64,000 nucleotides of DNA from Novosphingobium olei (GTDB taxonomy: Bacteria > Pseudomonadota > Alphaproteobacteria > Sphingomonadales > Sphingomonadaceae): positions 186,001 through 250,000 of the forward strand of contig NZ_JABBGM010000004.1 in NCBI RefSeq assembly GCF_012927405.1, given 5' to 3'. The notes under the pieces are model-generated. The model made no database searches. It saw nothing but the letters and a program-made list of their open reading frames with translations, and was not told the origin of the DNA. The position numbers and the translations under genes were made by a program. Within the stretch, counting starts at the first letter, position 1. Every line of letters begins with the position of its first letter. Below, one piece after another: positions 45,304 to 55,622 of the stretch.

Positions 45304-45764
45304 GGCCGATCCGGCACGGGTACGACCATGGGCACGAACCGATCGAGCGCCTGTCCGATCGGTCTTACGGTCTCGAAGAAGCCCTTTGGCATTGCAGCGC
45401 ATGAATCTGAATAGGTCGCGGTCCAGGTCTGCCCATTTTCGCGCCAGCGCAGCCGGGTGTAGATCGGGTCCTTGTCCGCAGGCTTGCATCCCTCGCCCGG
45501 CTCGGCAGCTTTGCGGAAGCGGGCGAATTGCGAGCGGGCGCGCTCGAACAGCCCGGCCTCGGTCGGGAAGCGGGTCCGATCCGGCTCGGCATCCGGATGG
45601 GTAAGCGCGTTGCGCGACACCCGTTCGCCCGTAGCGTCGGCATTGATCGCGAACGCATCCCAACTGCCCGGCGTGCCCACCTCGACCCACACGCTGTCCG
45701 GTGCAACGCTTGGCTCGGCAACGGTCGCCGCTGCAAGAAGGGTGGACAGGAAGGGAATCGGCAT
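45300..45764 (-). CDS. Exported hypothetical protein
   Basis: About 154 residues with an N-terminal signal peptide (MPIPFLSTLLAAATVAEP). The mature part carries VWVEVGTPGSWDAFAIN, RLRWRENGQTWTATYSDSCAAM and two Cys residues that may form a disulfide. I recognise no family. The start is ATG 45764, with ATG 45773 an alternative. Its stop overlaps the hrcA start, so it heads the hrcA-grpE transcript. It is divergent from rph. Confidence 0.65.
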   Translation of the reverse strand: MPIPFLSTLLAAATVAEPSVAPDSVWVEVGTPGSWDAFAINADATGERVSRNALTHPDAEPDRTRFPTEAGLFERARSQFARFRKAAEPGEGCKPADKDPIYTRLRWRENGQTWTATYSDSCAAMPKGFFETVRPIGQALDRFVPMVVPVPDRP

Positions 45765-45887
45765 ACCCCACATGTAGCGATCCTCTTGTCCTACTCAACA
45801 TGGCGCGCAGAAGCGTGCGCCGCTCTGGCTTTCGCCCGGCTTCGCGGCTAAGCGCTCGCGCTGACCAGAATGGACAAGGACATGATC

Positions 45888-46604
45888 ATGCGACCCTCCG
45901 GCCGTGCCGCCGATGAAATGCGCGCCATCTCGATCGAAACCGGCTTCACCAAGCACGCCGAAGGCTCGGTCCTGATCGGCTTCGGTGACACCAAGGTGCT
46001 CGTCACCGCGTCGATCGAAGAACGCGTGCCGCCGTTCCTGCGCGGCAAGGGCGAAGGCTGGGTCACGGCGGAATATTCGATGCTTCCCCGCGCCACCCAC
46101 ACGCGCGGCAGCCGTGAAGCCGCCAAGGGCAAGCAGTCGGGCCGCACCCAGGAAATCCAGCGCCTGATCGGACGTTCCTTGCGCGCCGTGACTGACCTCA
46201 AGAAGCTTGGCGAGCGCCAGATCACGCTCGATTGCGACGTGATCCAGGCCGATGGCGGCACGCGCACCGCATCGATTTCGGGCGCATGGGTCGCCCTGCG
46301 CCTTGCCGTGCAGAAGCTGCTGGACAGCGGCGCGATCAAGGAGGATCCGCTCACCCGCAAGGTCGCCGCGATCTCGTGCGGCATCCACCAGGGCACGCCG
46401 GTCCTCGACCTTGACTACATCGAGGACTCGTCGGCCGATGCCGATGCGAACTTCGTCCTTATCGAGGGTGGCCACATCGCCGAAGTGCAGGCGACGGCCG
46501 AAGGCGCCACCTATGACGAGGAAGGCCTGCTTCGCCTGCTCCGCCTTGCCCGGATGGGTTGCACCGAAATCTTCGCCGCCCAGGAAAAGGCCGTGTCACG
46601 GTGA
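45888..46604 (+). CDS. rph: Ribonuclease PH
   Basis: RNase PH is a phosphorolytic 3'-5' exonuclease that trims tRNA ends. The 238-residue protein starts [12 protein letters not shown] and carries [35 protein letters not shown], the phosphate-site region [15 protein letters not shown], and [21 protein letters not shown] 45888 matches the family N-terminus and has AAGGA seven bases upstream; ATGs at 45870 and 45882 are in frame but less likely. Its stop overlaps the GTG start of rdgB. It is divergent from the hrcA unit, an order common in alphaproteobacteria. Confidence 0.96.
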   Translation: MRPSGRAADEMRAISIETGFTKHAEGSVLIGFGDTKVLVTASIEERVPPFLRGKGEGWVTAEYSMLPRATHTRGSREAAKGKQSGRTQEIQRLIGRSLRAVTDLKKLGERQITLDCDVIQADGGTRTASISGAWVALRLAVQKLLDSGAIKEDPLTRKVAAISCGIHQGTPVLDLDYIEDSSADADANFVLIEGGHIAEVQATAEGATYDEEGLLRLLRLARMGCTEIFAAQEKAVSR

Positions 46605-47224
46605 ACAAACTGACCCCCGGCAAGCTCGTCATCGCCACGCACAACAAGGGCAAGCTCAGGGAAATTCAGGCCCTGCTCGCGCCCTATGGCATGGAATGCC
46701 TCGCTGCCGGGGACCTTGGCCTGCCCGAACCTGCTGAGACCGGCACGACCTTTGCCGAGAATGCCCTGATCAAGGCGCATGCGGCTGCGCAAGCGGCGCA
46801 TCTTCCTGCGCTCGCCGACGATTCAGGCCTCTGCGTCGTCGCGCTCGATGGCGCGCCGGGCGTCTATACCGCCGACTGGGCCGAAGCCGCACCGTACGAA
46901 GGCGGGCCGGGACGAGACTGGTACATGGCCATGGGCAAGGTCGAGGGGAAGATTGCCGAGAAGGGACCGTCCACGCCCCGCGATTGCTGGTTCGCCTGCA
47001 CGCTTGCCATTGCCTGGCCAGACGGGTCGGAAGCGGTCTACGAAGGCCGCGCTCCGGGAACGCTGACCTGGCCGCCGCGCGGCACGTTGGGTTTCGGATA
47101 CGATCCGGTGTTCGTGCCGACGGGCGACACGCGCACCTTTGCAGAGCTTGATCCGGCTGAAAAGCACGCCATCAGCCACCGCGCGGATGCGTTTGCCAAG
47201 CTGGTTGCCGCCCAGTTCGAATAA
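46601..47224 (+). CDS. rdgB: XTP/dITP diphosphatase (RdgB/HAM1)
   Basis: Hydrolyses non-canonical purine triphosphates (dITP, XTP) to keep them out of DNA. The 207-residue protein shows [15 protein letters not shown] at the N-terminus, [14 protein letters not shown], and [25 protein letters not shown], then the C-terminal [10 protein letters not shown] and [12 protein letters not shown]. The start is GTG 46601, overlapping the rph stop (GTGA). Followed after 3 bp by hemW. Confidence 0.95.
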   Translation: MNKLTPGKLVIATHNKGKLREIQALLAPYGMECLAAGDLGLPEPAETGTTFAENALIKAHAAAQAAHLPALADDSGLCVVALDGAPGVYTADWAEAAPYEGGPGRDWYMAMGKVEGKIAEKGPSTPRDCWFACTLAIAWPDGSEAVYEGRAPGTLTWPPRGTLGFGYDPVFVPTGDTRTFAELDPAEKHAISHRADAFAKLVAAQFE

Positions 47225-47227
47225 GCG

Positions 47228-48391
47228 ATGTCGCTGGCACTGTATCTGCACTGGCCCTTCTGCCTCAGAAAGTGCCCCTACTGCGACTTCAACAGTCATG
47301 TCCGCGACAGGTTCGATCCGTCCGCGTGGGAACAGGCCCTGCTGGCCGATCTGGCGTTCGAAGCCGAACTGACCGGCGGCCGGGAGATCAGCTCGATCTT
47401 CTTCGGCGGCGGCACGCCGTCGCTGATGCCCCCTGCACTCGTCGCCCGCATCATCGATCAGGCGGCGGCGCATTGGCGCTTTGCCGATGACATCGAAGTC
47501 ACGCTGGAAGCCAACCCGTCCTCGGTCGAGGCGAGCAGGTTTGCTGATCTGGCCTTGGCGGGGGTCAACCGCGTCTCGCTTGGCCTGCAGGCGCTCGACG
47601 ATCAGACGCTGAAGTTTCTTGGCCGCCTGCATTCGCTTGCGGAAAGCCTGGACGCGCTGGCAATCGCACAGTCGCATTTCTCGCGCGTCAGTTTCGATCT
47701 GATCTACGCGCGCCCGGGTCAGACGCCCGAATCGTGGCAGGCGGAGCTGACGCAGGCCTTGTCGTACGGAACCGGCCATCTCTCGCTCTACCAGTTGACG
47801 ATCGAACCGGGGACCCAGTTCGCGACACTGGTTCGTCAGGGAAAGCTCGTTCCGCAGGACGATGACGCGGCGGCAGAGCTTTTCGCCCTCACTCGAGAGA
47901 TGACCGCTGCAGCCGGCCTCCCGGCCTACGAGATCAGCAACCACGCACGGCCGGGGGAAGAGAGCCGCCACAACCTCACCTACTGGCGCTATGGCGATTA
48001 CATCGGCGTTGGCCCGGGCGCGCATGGCCGCCGGCTGGGGGTTGCGACGGTGCGGCACAAGAAGCCCGAGAACTTCCTCAAGGCAGTAGAGGAACAAGGC
48101 CAGGGCATTTGCGAAACGCGCGCGCTGGGCCCGCGCGAACAGGCTGCCGAAGCGGTGATGATGGGCCTGCGTCTCGCCGAAGGCATCCGCCCGGCCGCGC
48201 TAGCCGGGCGTTTCGGTTTGACGCAGGACCAGTTGATCGTCCCGGCGAAAAGGCGCTTCTATCGCGAAATGGGCTACCTCGAAGAAGCAGAGCCTGACAC
48301 CGACACACAAGTCCTGCGTGTGACGGAGCGCGGAATGGCCGTTCTCGACGGGCTGCTGGGTGAACTCGTGCCCGAAGAACTCGTCGCGTGA
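47228..48391 (+). CDS. hemW: Radical SAM heme chaperone HemW
   Basis: HemW resembles coproporphyrinogen dehydrogenase HemN but binds and delivers heme. The 387-residue protein has the cluster motif in LYLHWPFCLRKCPYCDFNSH, then FFGGGTPSLMPP, VTLEANPSSVEASRF, VNRVSLGLQAL, and the C-terminal NLTYWRYGDYIGVGPGAHG. It follows rdgB by 3 bp and overlaps xerC by GTGA. Confidence 0.94.
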   Translation: MSLALYLHWPFCLRKCPYCDFNSHVRDRFDPSAWEQALLADLAFEAELTGGREISSIFFGGGTPSLMPPALVARIIDQAAAHWRFADDIEVTLEANPSSVEASRFADLALAGVNRVSLGLQALDDQTLKFLGRLHSLAESLDALAIAQSHFSRVSFDLIYARPGQTPESWQAELTQALSYGTGHLSLYQLTIEPGTQFATLVRQGKLVPQDDDAAAELFALTREMTAAAGLPAYEISNHARPGEESRHNLTYWRYGDYIGVGPGAHGRRLGVATVRHKKPENFLKAVEEQGQGICETRALGPREQAAEAVMMGLRLAEGIRPAALAGRFGLTQDQLIVPAKRRFYREMGYLEEAEPDTDTQVLRVTERGMAVLDGLLGELVPEELVA

Positions 48392-49284
48392 TCGACCGGG
48401 GCGACATGCTCCGCATCTGGCACGACCATCTTTCCCACGCGCGTCGCCGCTCGCCCCACACGGTACGCGCCTACCACGCCACTGCTGCGCGCCTGCTCGA
48501 TGCCCTGCCGGAAGGCCAGACGTGGTCTTCGCTTGCTCGCCTGGAAGCCCCGGCGCTGCGCGCGCAGCTCGCGGCACGGCGGGGCGAAGGGATCGGCAAT
48601 GTCTCGGCCGCGCGCGAACTGTCGGCGCTCAAGGCCTTCCTAGCTTTTGCGCGTGTTCAGGCTGGCGAACCCGAGGCACGGGCTCCACGCATGCGCGGAC
48701 CCCGCGTGAAGAAGGGGCTCCCCCGCCCGGTCACGCCCGACGACGCAGTCAATCTCGCGGCCACCGTGTCCGAAGACGCGGCCGAGGAATGGATTGCCGC
48801 GCGCGATCGCGCTGTCCTTCTGCTGCTCTATGGCGCGGGCCTGCGCATTGCCGAGGCCTTGTCGCTGCCTGCTTCGGTGCTGCCGCTGGGCGAAACGCTG
48901 CTGGTCAAAGGCAAGGGCAGGCGCGAGCGGATCGTTCCGATTCTGCCGATCGTGCGCGATGCGGTTGCGGATTATGCGGTGAAAGTTCCCTATCTTCTCG
49001 CAAAGGACGAATTGCTTTTTCGCGGGGCCAAGGGCGGGCCGCTGGCGCAGGCGATGATCCAGCGGGCGGTGGCCCGCGCCCGGGTCGCGCTGGGCCTGCC
49101 CCCGACGGCGACACCGCATGCCCTGCGCCATTCGTTCGCCACTCACCTGCTTGGCGCGGGGGCCGACTTGCGTTCGCTGCAGGAACTGCTTGGCCACGCG
49201 AGCCTGTCGTCCACGCAGATCTATACCAAAGTGGATGCGGCAACCCTGCTCGACGTCTACCGCAGCGCCCATCCCCGGGCGTGA
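48388..49284 (+). CDS. xerC: Tyrosine recombinase XerC
   Basis: XerC resolves chromosome dimers at dif with XerD. At 298 residues it has an N-terminal SAM-like domain (IWHDHLSHARRRSPHTVRAYHA) and the catalytic set R (YGAGLRIAEALSL), K, HxxR (PHALRHSFATHLL), H (LLGHASLSSTQ) and Y (IYTKVD). I assign XerC rather than XerD from length and the LGAGADLRSLQELLGH segment; this is likely but not certain. The start GTG 48388 overlaps the hemW stop. It is a housekeeping location, with no element around it. Confidence 0.88.
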   Translation: MIDRGDMLRIWHDHLSHARRRSPHTVRAYHATAARLLDALPEGQTWSSLARLEAPALRAQLAARRGEGIGNVSAARELSALKAFLAFARVQAGEPEARAPRMRGPRVKKGLPRPVTPDDAVNLAATVSEDAAEEWIAARDRAVLLLLYGAGLRIAEALSLPASVLPLGETLLVKGKGRRERIVPILPIVRDAVADYAVKVPYLLAKDELLFRGAKGGPLAQAMIQRAVARARVALGLPPTATPHALRHSFATHLLGAGADLRSLQELLGHASLSSTQIYTKVDAATLLDVYRSAHPRA

Positions 49285-49288
49285 CCGC

Positions 49289-50698
49289 CTAACGCGCTAC
49301 CGCAACGCGCGGCAGCCGCAGCGTTGTCTGCAGCCCGCCCAGGTCCTCGCTCTCGCCCAGATCGACCGAGCCGCCATAGAGCTCGGCCACGTCGCGCACG
49401 ATGGCAAGGCCAAGCCCGGTCCCCGGCTTGCCGGTGTCGAGCCGGGCGCCCCGATCGAAGATCCGCTCGCGCGCTTCCTCGGGAATGCCCATCCCATCGT
49501 CCTCGACCCAGATGTCGCAATACTTGGGATCGAGCGGCGATGCATCGACAGTAATGAACACCGAACCACCGCCGTACTTGGCGGCATTTTCGATCAGGTT
49601 GCCGAGAATTTCGTCGAGGTCCTGCCGCTCGATCGCGACCAGCGCTTCCTTGTTGCCGTCCATGTCGAACCGCACCTTGGGGTAGAGCCGGGACACCGCG
49701 CGCTCGACCGCCTCGACGCTTTCCCACACCGTCGCGCGTGAAAGCCCGGTGGCCCGGCGCCCGACCGCACGCGCGCGCGCCAGATGGTGATCGACCTGCC
49801 GCCGCATCACCGCCGCTTCACGGATGACCGTGTCGGCCAGGTCGTCCGCCTTTGCCGTGGCAGCGTTCATCACCACGGTAAGCGGCGTCTTCAGCGCATG
49901 TGCGAGGTTCCCGGCATGGGTGCGCGCTTCTTCGGCCTGGCGCTCGGAGTGTTCCAGCAGCCAGTTCAATTCGACGACGAGCGGCTGCACCTCGAGCGGC
50001 AGCGGCTCATCCACTCGCGCCGCACCGCCTTCTCGCATGCGCTGGATGGCCCGGCGAACCCGGCGCAGGGGCGAGAGGCCATAGTATGTCTGGAGCGATG
50101 CCATACCGATCAGGCCCAGCCCAAGGACCACGAAGGACCACACAAGGATCGACCGGATGCGGCGGATCTGCGCGTCGATTTCGCCCCGGCTAGCCGCCAC
50201 GGAAAACTGCCACAGCGTATTGCTACCCGGCAGGATCACGCTGCGTTCGATCACCCGCAACCGCTCACCTTCGAACTGGTCGGAGTCGTAAACGTGCGGC
50301 TCGGTGTCGAAATGGTCGTTGCGCAGCTTGAGCGTGCGATCCCATAACGAGCGGGAGGGAAAGTCTTCGTGCCCCTGCCCCGAAATCTGCCAATACAGGC
50401 CAGAGTTTGGTTCAAGAAAGCGCTGGTCCCCCAAGGGCCGGTTGAAGAACACCTCCCCGTCCGGCCCGATTTCAGCCGACGCGACCATTGCGGTCAGCAT
50501 ATAGCCGAGCTGTTCGTCGAAGTTGCGCACGACAAGGCCGGACAGCGTCCGGTCGAGCGCGATACCACCGCCAAGCAGCAGCACCGTGATCCACGCGAAC
50601 GCGATCAGCAACATGCGCCGCGCCAGCGATCCCGTGTGCGGCGCGCGCGCGGGCGCCTCCGGCATGGTCTCCACAGTTTGCGCCGGGGGCGTCGTCAT
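49289..50698 (-). CDS. PhoQ/FeuQ-type sensor histidine kinase
   Basis: A 469-residue transmembrane kinase. One helix at about residue 28-48, a periplasmic sensor of about 125 residues (with GDQRFLEPNSGLYWQ), a second helix near 185-205, HAMP, and the kinase core with H-box GNLAHALKTPLTVVMNA, N-box LGNLIENAAKYGG, DDGMGIP and GTGLGLAIV. The HAHALKTPL version of the H-box is typical of PhoQ-like kinases. It lies 27 bp after the response regulator gene in the same unit. Stimulus unknown; PhoQ relatives sense divalent cations, acid or envelope stress. Confidence 0.9.
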   Translation of the reverse strand: MTTPPAQTVETMPEAPARAPHTGSLARRMLLIAFAWITVLLLGGGIALDRTLSGLVVRNFDEQLGYMLTAMVASAEIGPDGEVFFNRPLGDQRFLEPNSGLYWQISGQGHEDFPSRSLWDRTLKLRNDHFDTEPHVYDSDQFEGERLRVIERSVILPGSNTLWQFSVAASRGEIDAQIRRIRSILVWSFVVLGLGLIGMASLQTYYGLSPLRRVRRAIQRMREGGAARVDEPLPLEVQPLVVELNWLLEHSERQAEEARTHAGNLAHALKTPLTVVMNAATAKADDLADTVIREAAVMRRQVDHHLARARAVGRRATGLSRATVWESVEAVERAVSRLYPKVRFDMDGNKEALVAIERQDLDEILGNLIENAAKYGGGSVFITVDASPLDPKYCDIWVEDDGMGIPEEARERIFDRGARLDTGKPGTGLGLAIVRDVAELYGGSVDLGESEDLGGLQTTLRLPRVAVAR

Positions 50699-50725
50699 AG
50701 CTGGGGCGTGCTGGCGCGCGGGCCC

Positions 50726-51400
50726 TTACCCGCGCGGCTGTGCCGGATCGTCGAGGCTGTAGCCCAGCCCGCGAATGGTGGTGATGACGTCCGGCCCCAG
50801 CTTCTTGCGGATGCGCGTCACGAACACTTCGATGGTGTTCGAATCGCGGTCAAAGTCCTGGTCGTAGATATGCTCGATCAGCTCGGTGCGGCTGACCACC
50901 TTGCCCTTGTGATGCAGCAGGTAGGACAGCAGCTTGTATTCCTGCGCGGTCAGCTTGACCGGCTCGCCATTCAGCGTGACGCGCCCCGAACGCGTATCAA
51001 GCCGCACGTCGCCTGCGATCAGCTCGCTGGAGCTATTGCCCGAAGCGCGACGGATCAGCGCGCGCAGGCGGGCGATCAGTTCTTCGGTCTGGAACGGCTT
51101 GGCGAGGTAATCGTCGGCGCCGGCATCGAGGCCCGCCACCTTGTCCGACCAGCTGTCGCGCGCGGTCAGCACGAGCACGGGAAACTTGCGTCCTTCCTTG
51201 CGCCACATGCCGAGCACGGTCAGGCCATCGATCTCGGGAAGGCCAAGGTCGAGGATAACCGCGTCGTATTCCTCGGTGGAGCCCATGAAGTGGCCGTCTT
51301 CGCCATCGACGGAAAGATCGACGGCATAGCCGTTCTGTTCGAGCGTGGTCTTCAGCTGACGTCCGAGAGTCGGTTCGTCCTCGACGATCAGGATACGCAT
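50726..51400 (-). CDS. OmpR-family response regulator (PhoP/FeuP-like)
   Basis: A 224-residue two-domain regulator: receiver (MRILIVEDEPTLG, phospho-Asp in AVILDLGLPEIDG, Lys in YLAKPF) and winged-helix DNA-binding domain (LTAQEYKLLSYLLHHKGKVVSR, RIRKKLGPDVITTIRGLGYSL). The partner kinase is immediately downstream and a PepSY protein gene is 119 bp upstream, on the same strand. Confidence 0.93.
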   Translation of the reverse strand: MRILIVEDEPTLGRQLKTTLEQNGYAVDLSVDGEDGHFMGSTEEYDAVILDLGLPEIDGLTVLGMWRKEGRKFPVLVLTARDSWSDKVAGLDAGADDYLAKPFQTEELIARLRALIRRASGNSSSELIAGDVRLDTRSGRVTLNGEPVKLTAQEYKLLSYLLHHKGKVVSRTELIEHIYDQDFDRDSNTIEVFVTRIRKKLGPDVITTIRGLGYSLDDPAQPRG

Positions 51401-51519
51401 TCGCGGCTGCCCCTTCTTGCGCTGCGCTCCATAGGCGGAGCTTTCAGCGCCAAACGTTGTCAGGCGCTAGATGGTCCCAAGAACCTGAACGGTCAAGAAA
51501 CAGGCCGAAAAGCCAGCGT

Positions 51520-51822
51520 TCAGCGGGATTCGCCGAGAACCCTGCCGGTCCGGGCATCGACATCGACGAAAACCACCCTGCCATCGCGGATGAATTTGAG
51601 GCGATAGGCCATCGCCGCCGGATCGTATTCGGGGCCGAGGTACTGCATTCCCTGCTTCGTCGGGAGGACGCGGCGTTCAATGTCGCGCAGGGACTGTACG
51701 TTGCCGGCGCGCAGGTCGCGGCGGGCCTCGTCCTGTTCTCCGCGCGGTTCGGCGTGGACAGGGACGAGCGGCGCAAGCGCCAGCGCGGCGACAGCCGCGA
51801 GCAGGGGAGTTTTCCGATGCAT
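51520..51822 (-). CDS. Exported PepSY domain protein
   Basis: A 100-residue periplasmic protein with a signal peptide (MHRKTPLLAAVAALALAPLVPVHA) and one PepSY-type domain (LRAGNVQSLRDIERRVL, then YRLKFIRDGRVVFVDVDARTGRVLGE). PepSY proteins often act as inhibitory or sensing partners of proteases or two-component systems. ATG 51822 starts at the signal peptide; ATG 51888 has no ribosome binding site. Upstream of the response regulator and kinase genes, it may modulate that system. Confidence 0.8.
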   Translation of the reverse strand: MHRKTPLLAAVAALALAPLVPVHAEPRGEQDEARRDLRAGNVQSLRDIERRVLPTKQGMQYLGPEYDPAAMAYRLKFIRDGRVVFVDVDARTGRVLGESR

Positions 51823-51941
51823 GATGCTGGAATGCCTAGCCCGGGGGCATTGAACAAGCTCTGAATGCCACCGTTCGGCGAGGTTCATTCAACCGGTGGC
51901 GCGATTGCATCACTTCGCGCAGCCCGCTAGGCGCAAGGGCT

Positions 51942-53753
<1,812 letters not shown>

Positions 53754-53791
53754 AAGCGGCCCCTCCCGCGACAGGGAGGGGAATCGCGCCG

Positions 53792-55597
53792 TTACGCCTT
53801 CAGCGCCGCCGCGGTGCGTTCGTCGATGCGCTTTTCCAGGATCGACAGCGGCATCGCGCCTTCGCGCAGCACTTCGTGGAACTGCTTGATGTCGAACTTC
53901 GGCCCAAGCGTCTTCTGCGCCTTTTCGCGCGCGCGGGTCCAGGCGATGTGCCCCATCTTGTAGCTGCACGCCTGGCCGATCATGGTGCAATAGCGCTCGA
54001 CCTCGCGCTGGCTGCGCGGGCGGGCAAATCCGGTGGTCGCCACCATGTAATCGGTCGCCTGCTCACGGCTCCAGCGCTTGGTGTGCAGCCCCGTATCGAT
54101 CACCAGCCGCGCCGCGCGGAACAGGAACGACTGCAGGTAGCCAGCCTTCTCGATCCCGTCGTATCCGCCAAGCTCGTCGGCCAGCTGCTCGGAATAGAGC
54201 GCCCAGCCCTCCGAATAGGCCGAAAAACCGCCAACCTTGCGCAGCATCGGGATATCCTTCGACGTTTGCGCGATGCTGATCTGCAGGTGATGCCCCGGCA
54301 CGCCTTCGTGATAGGTGAGCGATGGCAGCGAATACTTGGGCCAGTCGGCAACTTCCTTCAGGTTGATCCAGTAGATCGCCGGCCGCGACCCATCGAGCGC
54401 GGCGCGGTAGTAATAACCGTTCGACGCGCCGTCCTGGATTTCGACCGGCACGCGGCGGATCTCGAGCGGCTGGCCGGGCAGCGTCGCGAAGGCCTTGGGC
54501 AGCAGGCCCGTCATCCGCGCCACGCCGGCATTCAGGCTGGCGATCAGCGCGGCCCGCCCTTCGTCCGTTTCCGGATAGAGCTGGTCCGGCTGTGCGTTCA
54601 GCGCCGCCAGCCGCTCGCCGACGGTGCCTTTGGTCATGCCCGCAGCCTTGAGCACGGCGTCCAGCCTGGCGGTCAGGTCCGCCACCTGCTCGAGTCCGAT
54701 CTTGTGGACCTGCTCGGGCGTGAATTCGGTCGTCGTCGCCTGTCGCAGCGCGGCGGCGTAGATCGCATCGCCATTCTGCAGGCGCCAAGCGCCGTCGCCC
54801 GCCGGGGTCTGTGCACGCAACTGCTGCACCAGCGCGATCTGGCGGTCGAGCGCGGGGTAGACGCTGTCGGCGACGATCTTCTCCGCCCGCGCCTGCCAGT
54901 CGCCGGCAATGCCCTTGGCGGCGGTGCGCCGCACGAGCGAGGCGACCACGGTGTTCTGCCCCGCAGGCACCGCGCGCAGCTTCTGCATCTGGCCGAGCGT
55001 GAGGTCGAGCGACCAGCCCGGCGCGATCAGTCCGCGCGCGCTTTGCGCCTTCTGCTCGGCGCTGTCCTCGTCGAGCGCCTTGCCCACCAGCGCAAGGCGG
55101 GCGAGATAGGCCTCGGCATCGGCCGCGTTCTCGATCGTGTGCCGGCTGTCGAGGAAGTCGGGCAGCGAGAAATACGCCCCGCCCTGCTGGTAAAGACGAT
55201 AGGGCCGCTGCACCGAATCGACATGAAGACGCGGTGAATCCAGCCGCGATTCGAGCTGGTAGGTCACGACGTCGAGGTTCAGCCGGCTGGCGCTCGACAA
55301 CGCCGCGCGGTCCACCTTGCCAAGATCGGCCAGTGCCTGCCGCGTCTGGGCCACGCTTGCCGCGACGCCCGCCTCGGTACGGTCGTCGAGCTTCGACTTC
55401 ATCCCCGCCCATTCGCCCTTGTCGAGCCCGAGCGAACTTACGCCTTCGGGCGAGAGCGCAAGGCTGTCCTTGAAGATGCGATCGAACAGCGCGTTCAGCG
55501 CCACGTCGGCATCACCCGCCGCAAGCGCAAGGCCCGGCCGCGCCAGAGTGATCATGCCGAGCGCGCCAGTGCCTGCCAGAAAGTGTCTGCGTTCCAT
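53792..55597 (-). CDS. Exported DUF885 protein, zinc-peptidase-like (copy 1)
   Basis: A 601-residue exported protein with a signal peptide containing twin Arg (MERRHFLAGTGALGMITLA). The motif HEGVPGHH near residue 428 is the HExxxH-like zinc site of the DUF885 family, with EGWALYSEQLADELGG downstream supplying the third ligand. No substrate is known for the family, and carboxypeptidase-type activity is inferred. ATG 55597. It is a close paralog of the next gene upstream; only 25 bp separate them. Confidence 0.87.
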   Translation of the reverse strand: MERRHFLAGTGALGMITLARPGLALAAGDADVALNALFDRIFKDSLALSPEGVSSLGLDKGEWAGMKSKLDDRTEAGVAASVAQTRQALADLGKVDRAALSSASRLNLDVVTYQLESRLDSPRLHVDSVQRPYRLYQQGGAYFSLPDFLDSRHTIENAADAEAYLARLALVGKALDEDSAEQKAQSARGLIAPGWSLDLTLGQMQKLRAVPAGQNTVVASLVRRTAAKGIAGDWQARAEKIVADSVYPALDRQIALVQQLRAQTPAGDGAWRLQNGDAIYAAALRQATTTEFTPEQVHKIGLEQVADLTARLDAVLKAAGMTKGTVGERLAALNAQPDQLYPETDEGRAALIASLNAGVARMTGLLPKAFATLPGQPLEIRRVPVEIQDGASNGYYYRAALDGSRPAIYWINLKEVADWPKYSLPSLTYHEGVPGHHLQISIAQTSKDIPMLRKVGGFSAYSEGWALYSEQLADELGGYDGIEKAGYLQSFLFRAARLVIDTGLHTKRWSREQATDYMVATTGFARPRSQREVERYCTMIGQACSYKMGHIAWTRAREKAQKTLGPKFDIKQFHEVLREGAMPLSILEKRIDERTAAALKA

Positions 55598-55622
55598 TAA
55601 TGTGGTCCTTCTTCGTGTCAGG

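Noticed and set aside
48388..49284. Tyrosine recombinase as evidence for a mobile element
   Set aside because: It fits chromosomal XerC in length and motifs and is translationally coupled to hemW.
51873..51886. GTTC-N6-GTTC resembling a LexA box between the PepSY gene and uup
   Set aside because: The spacer is 6, not 7, bases and neither neighbour is a known SOS gene.
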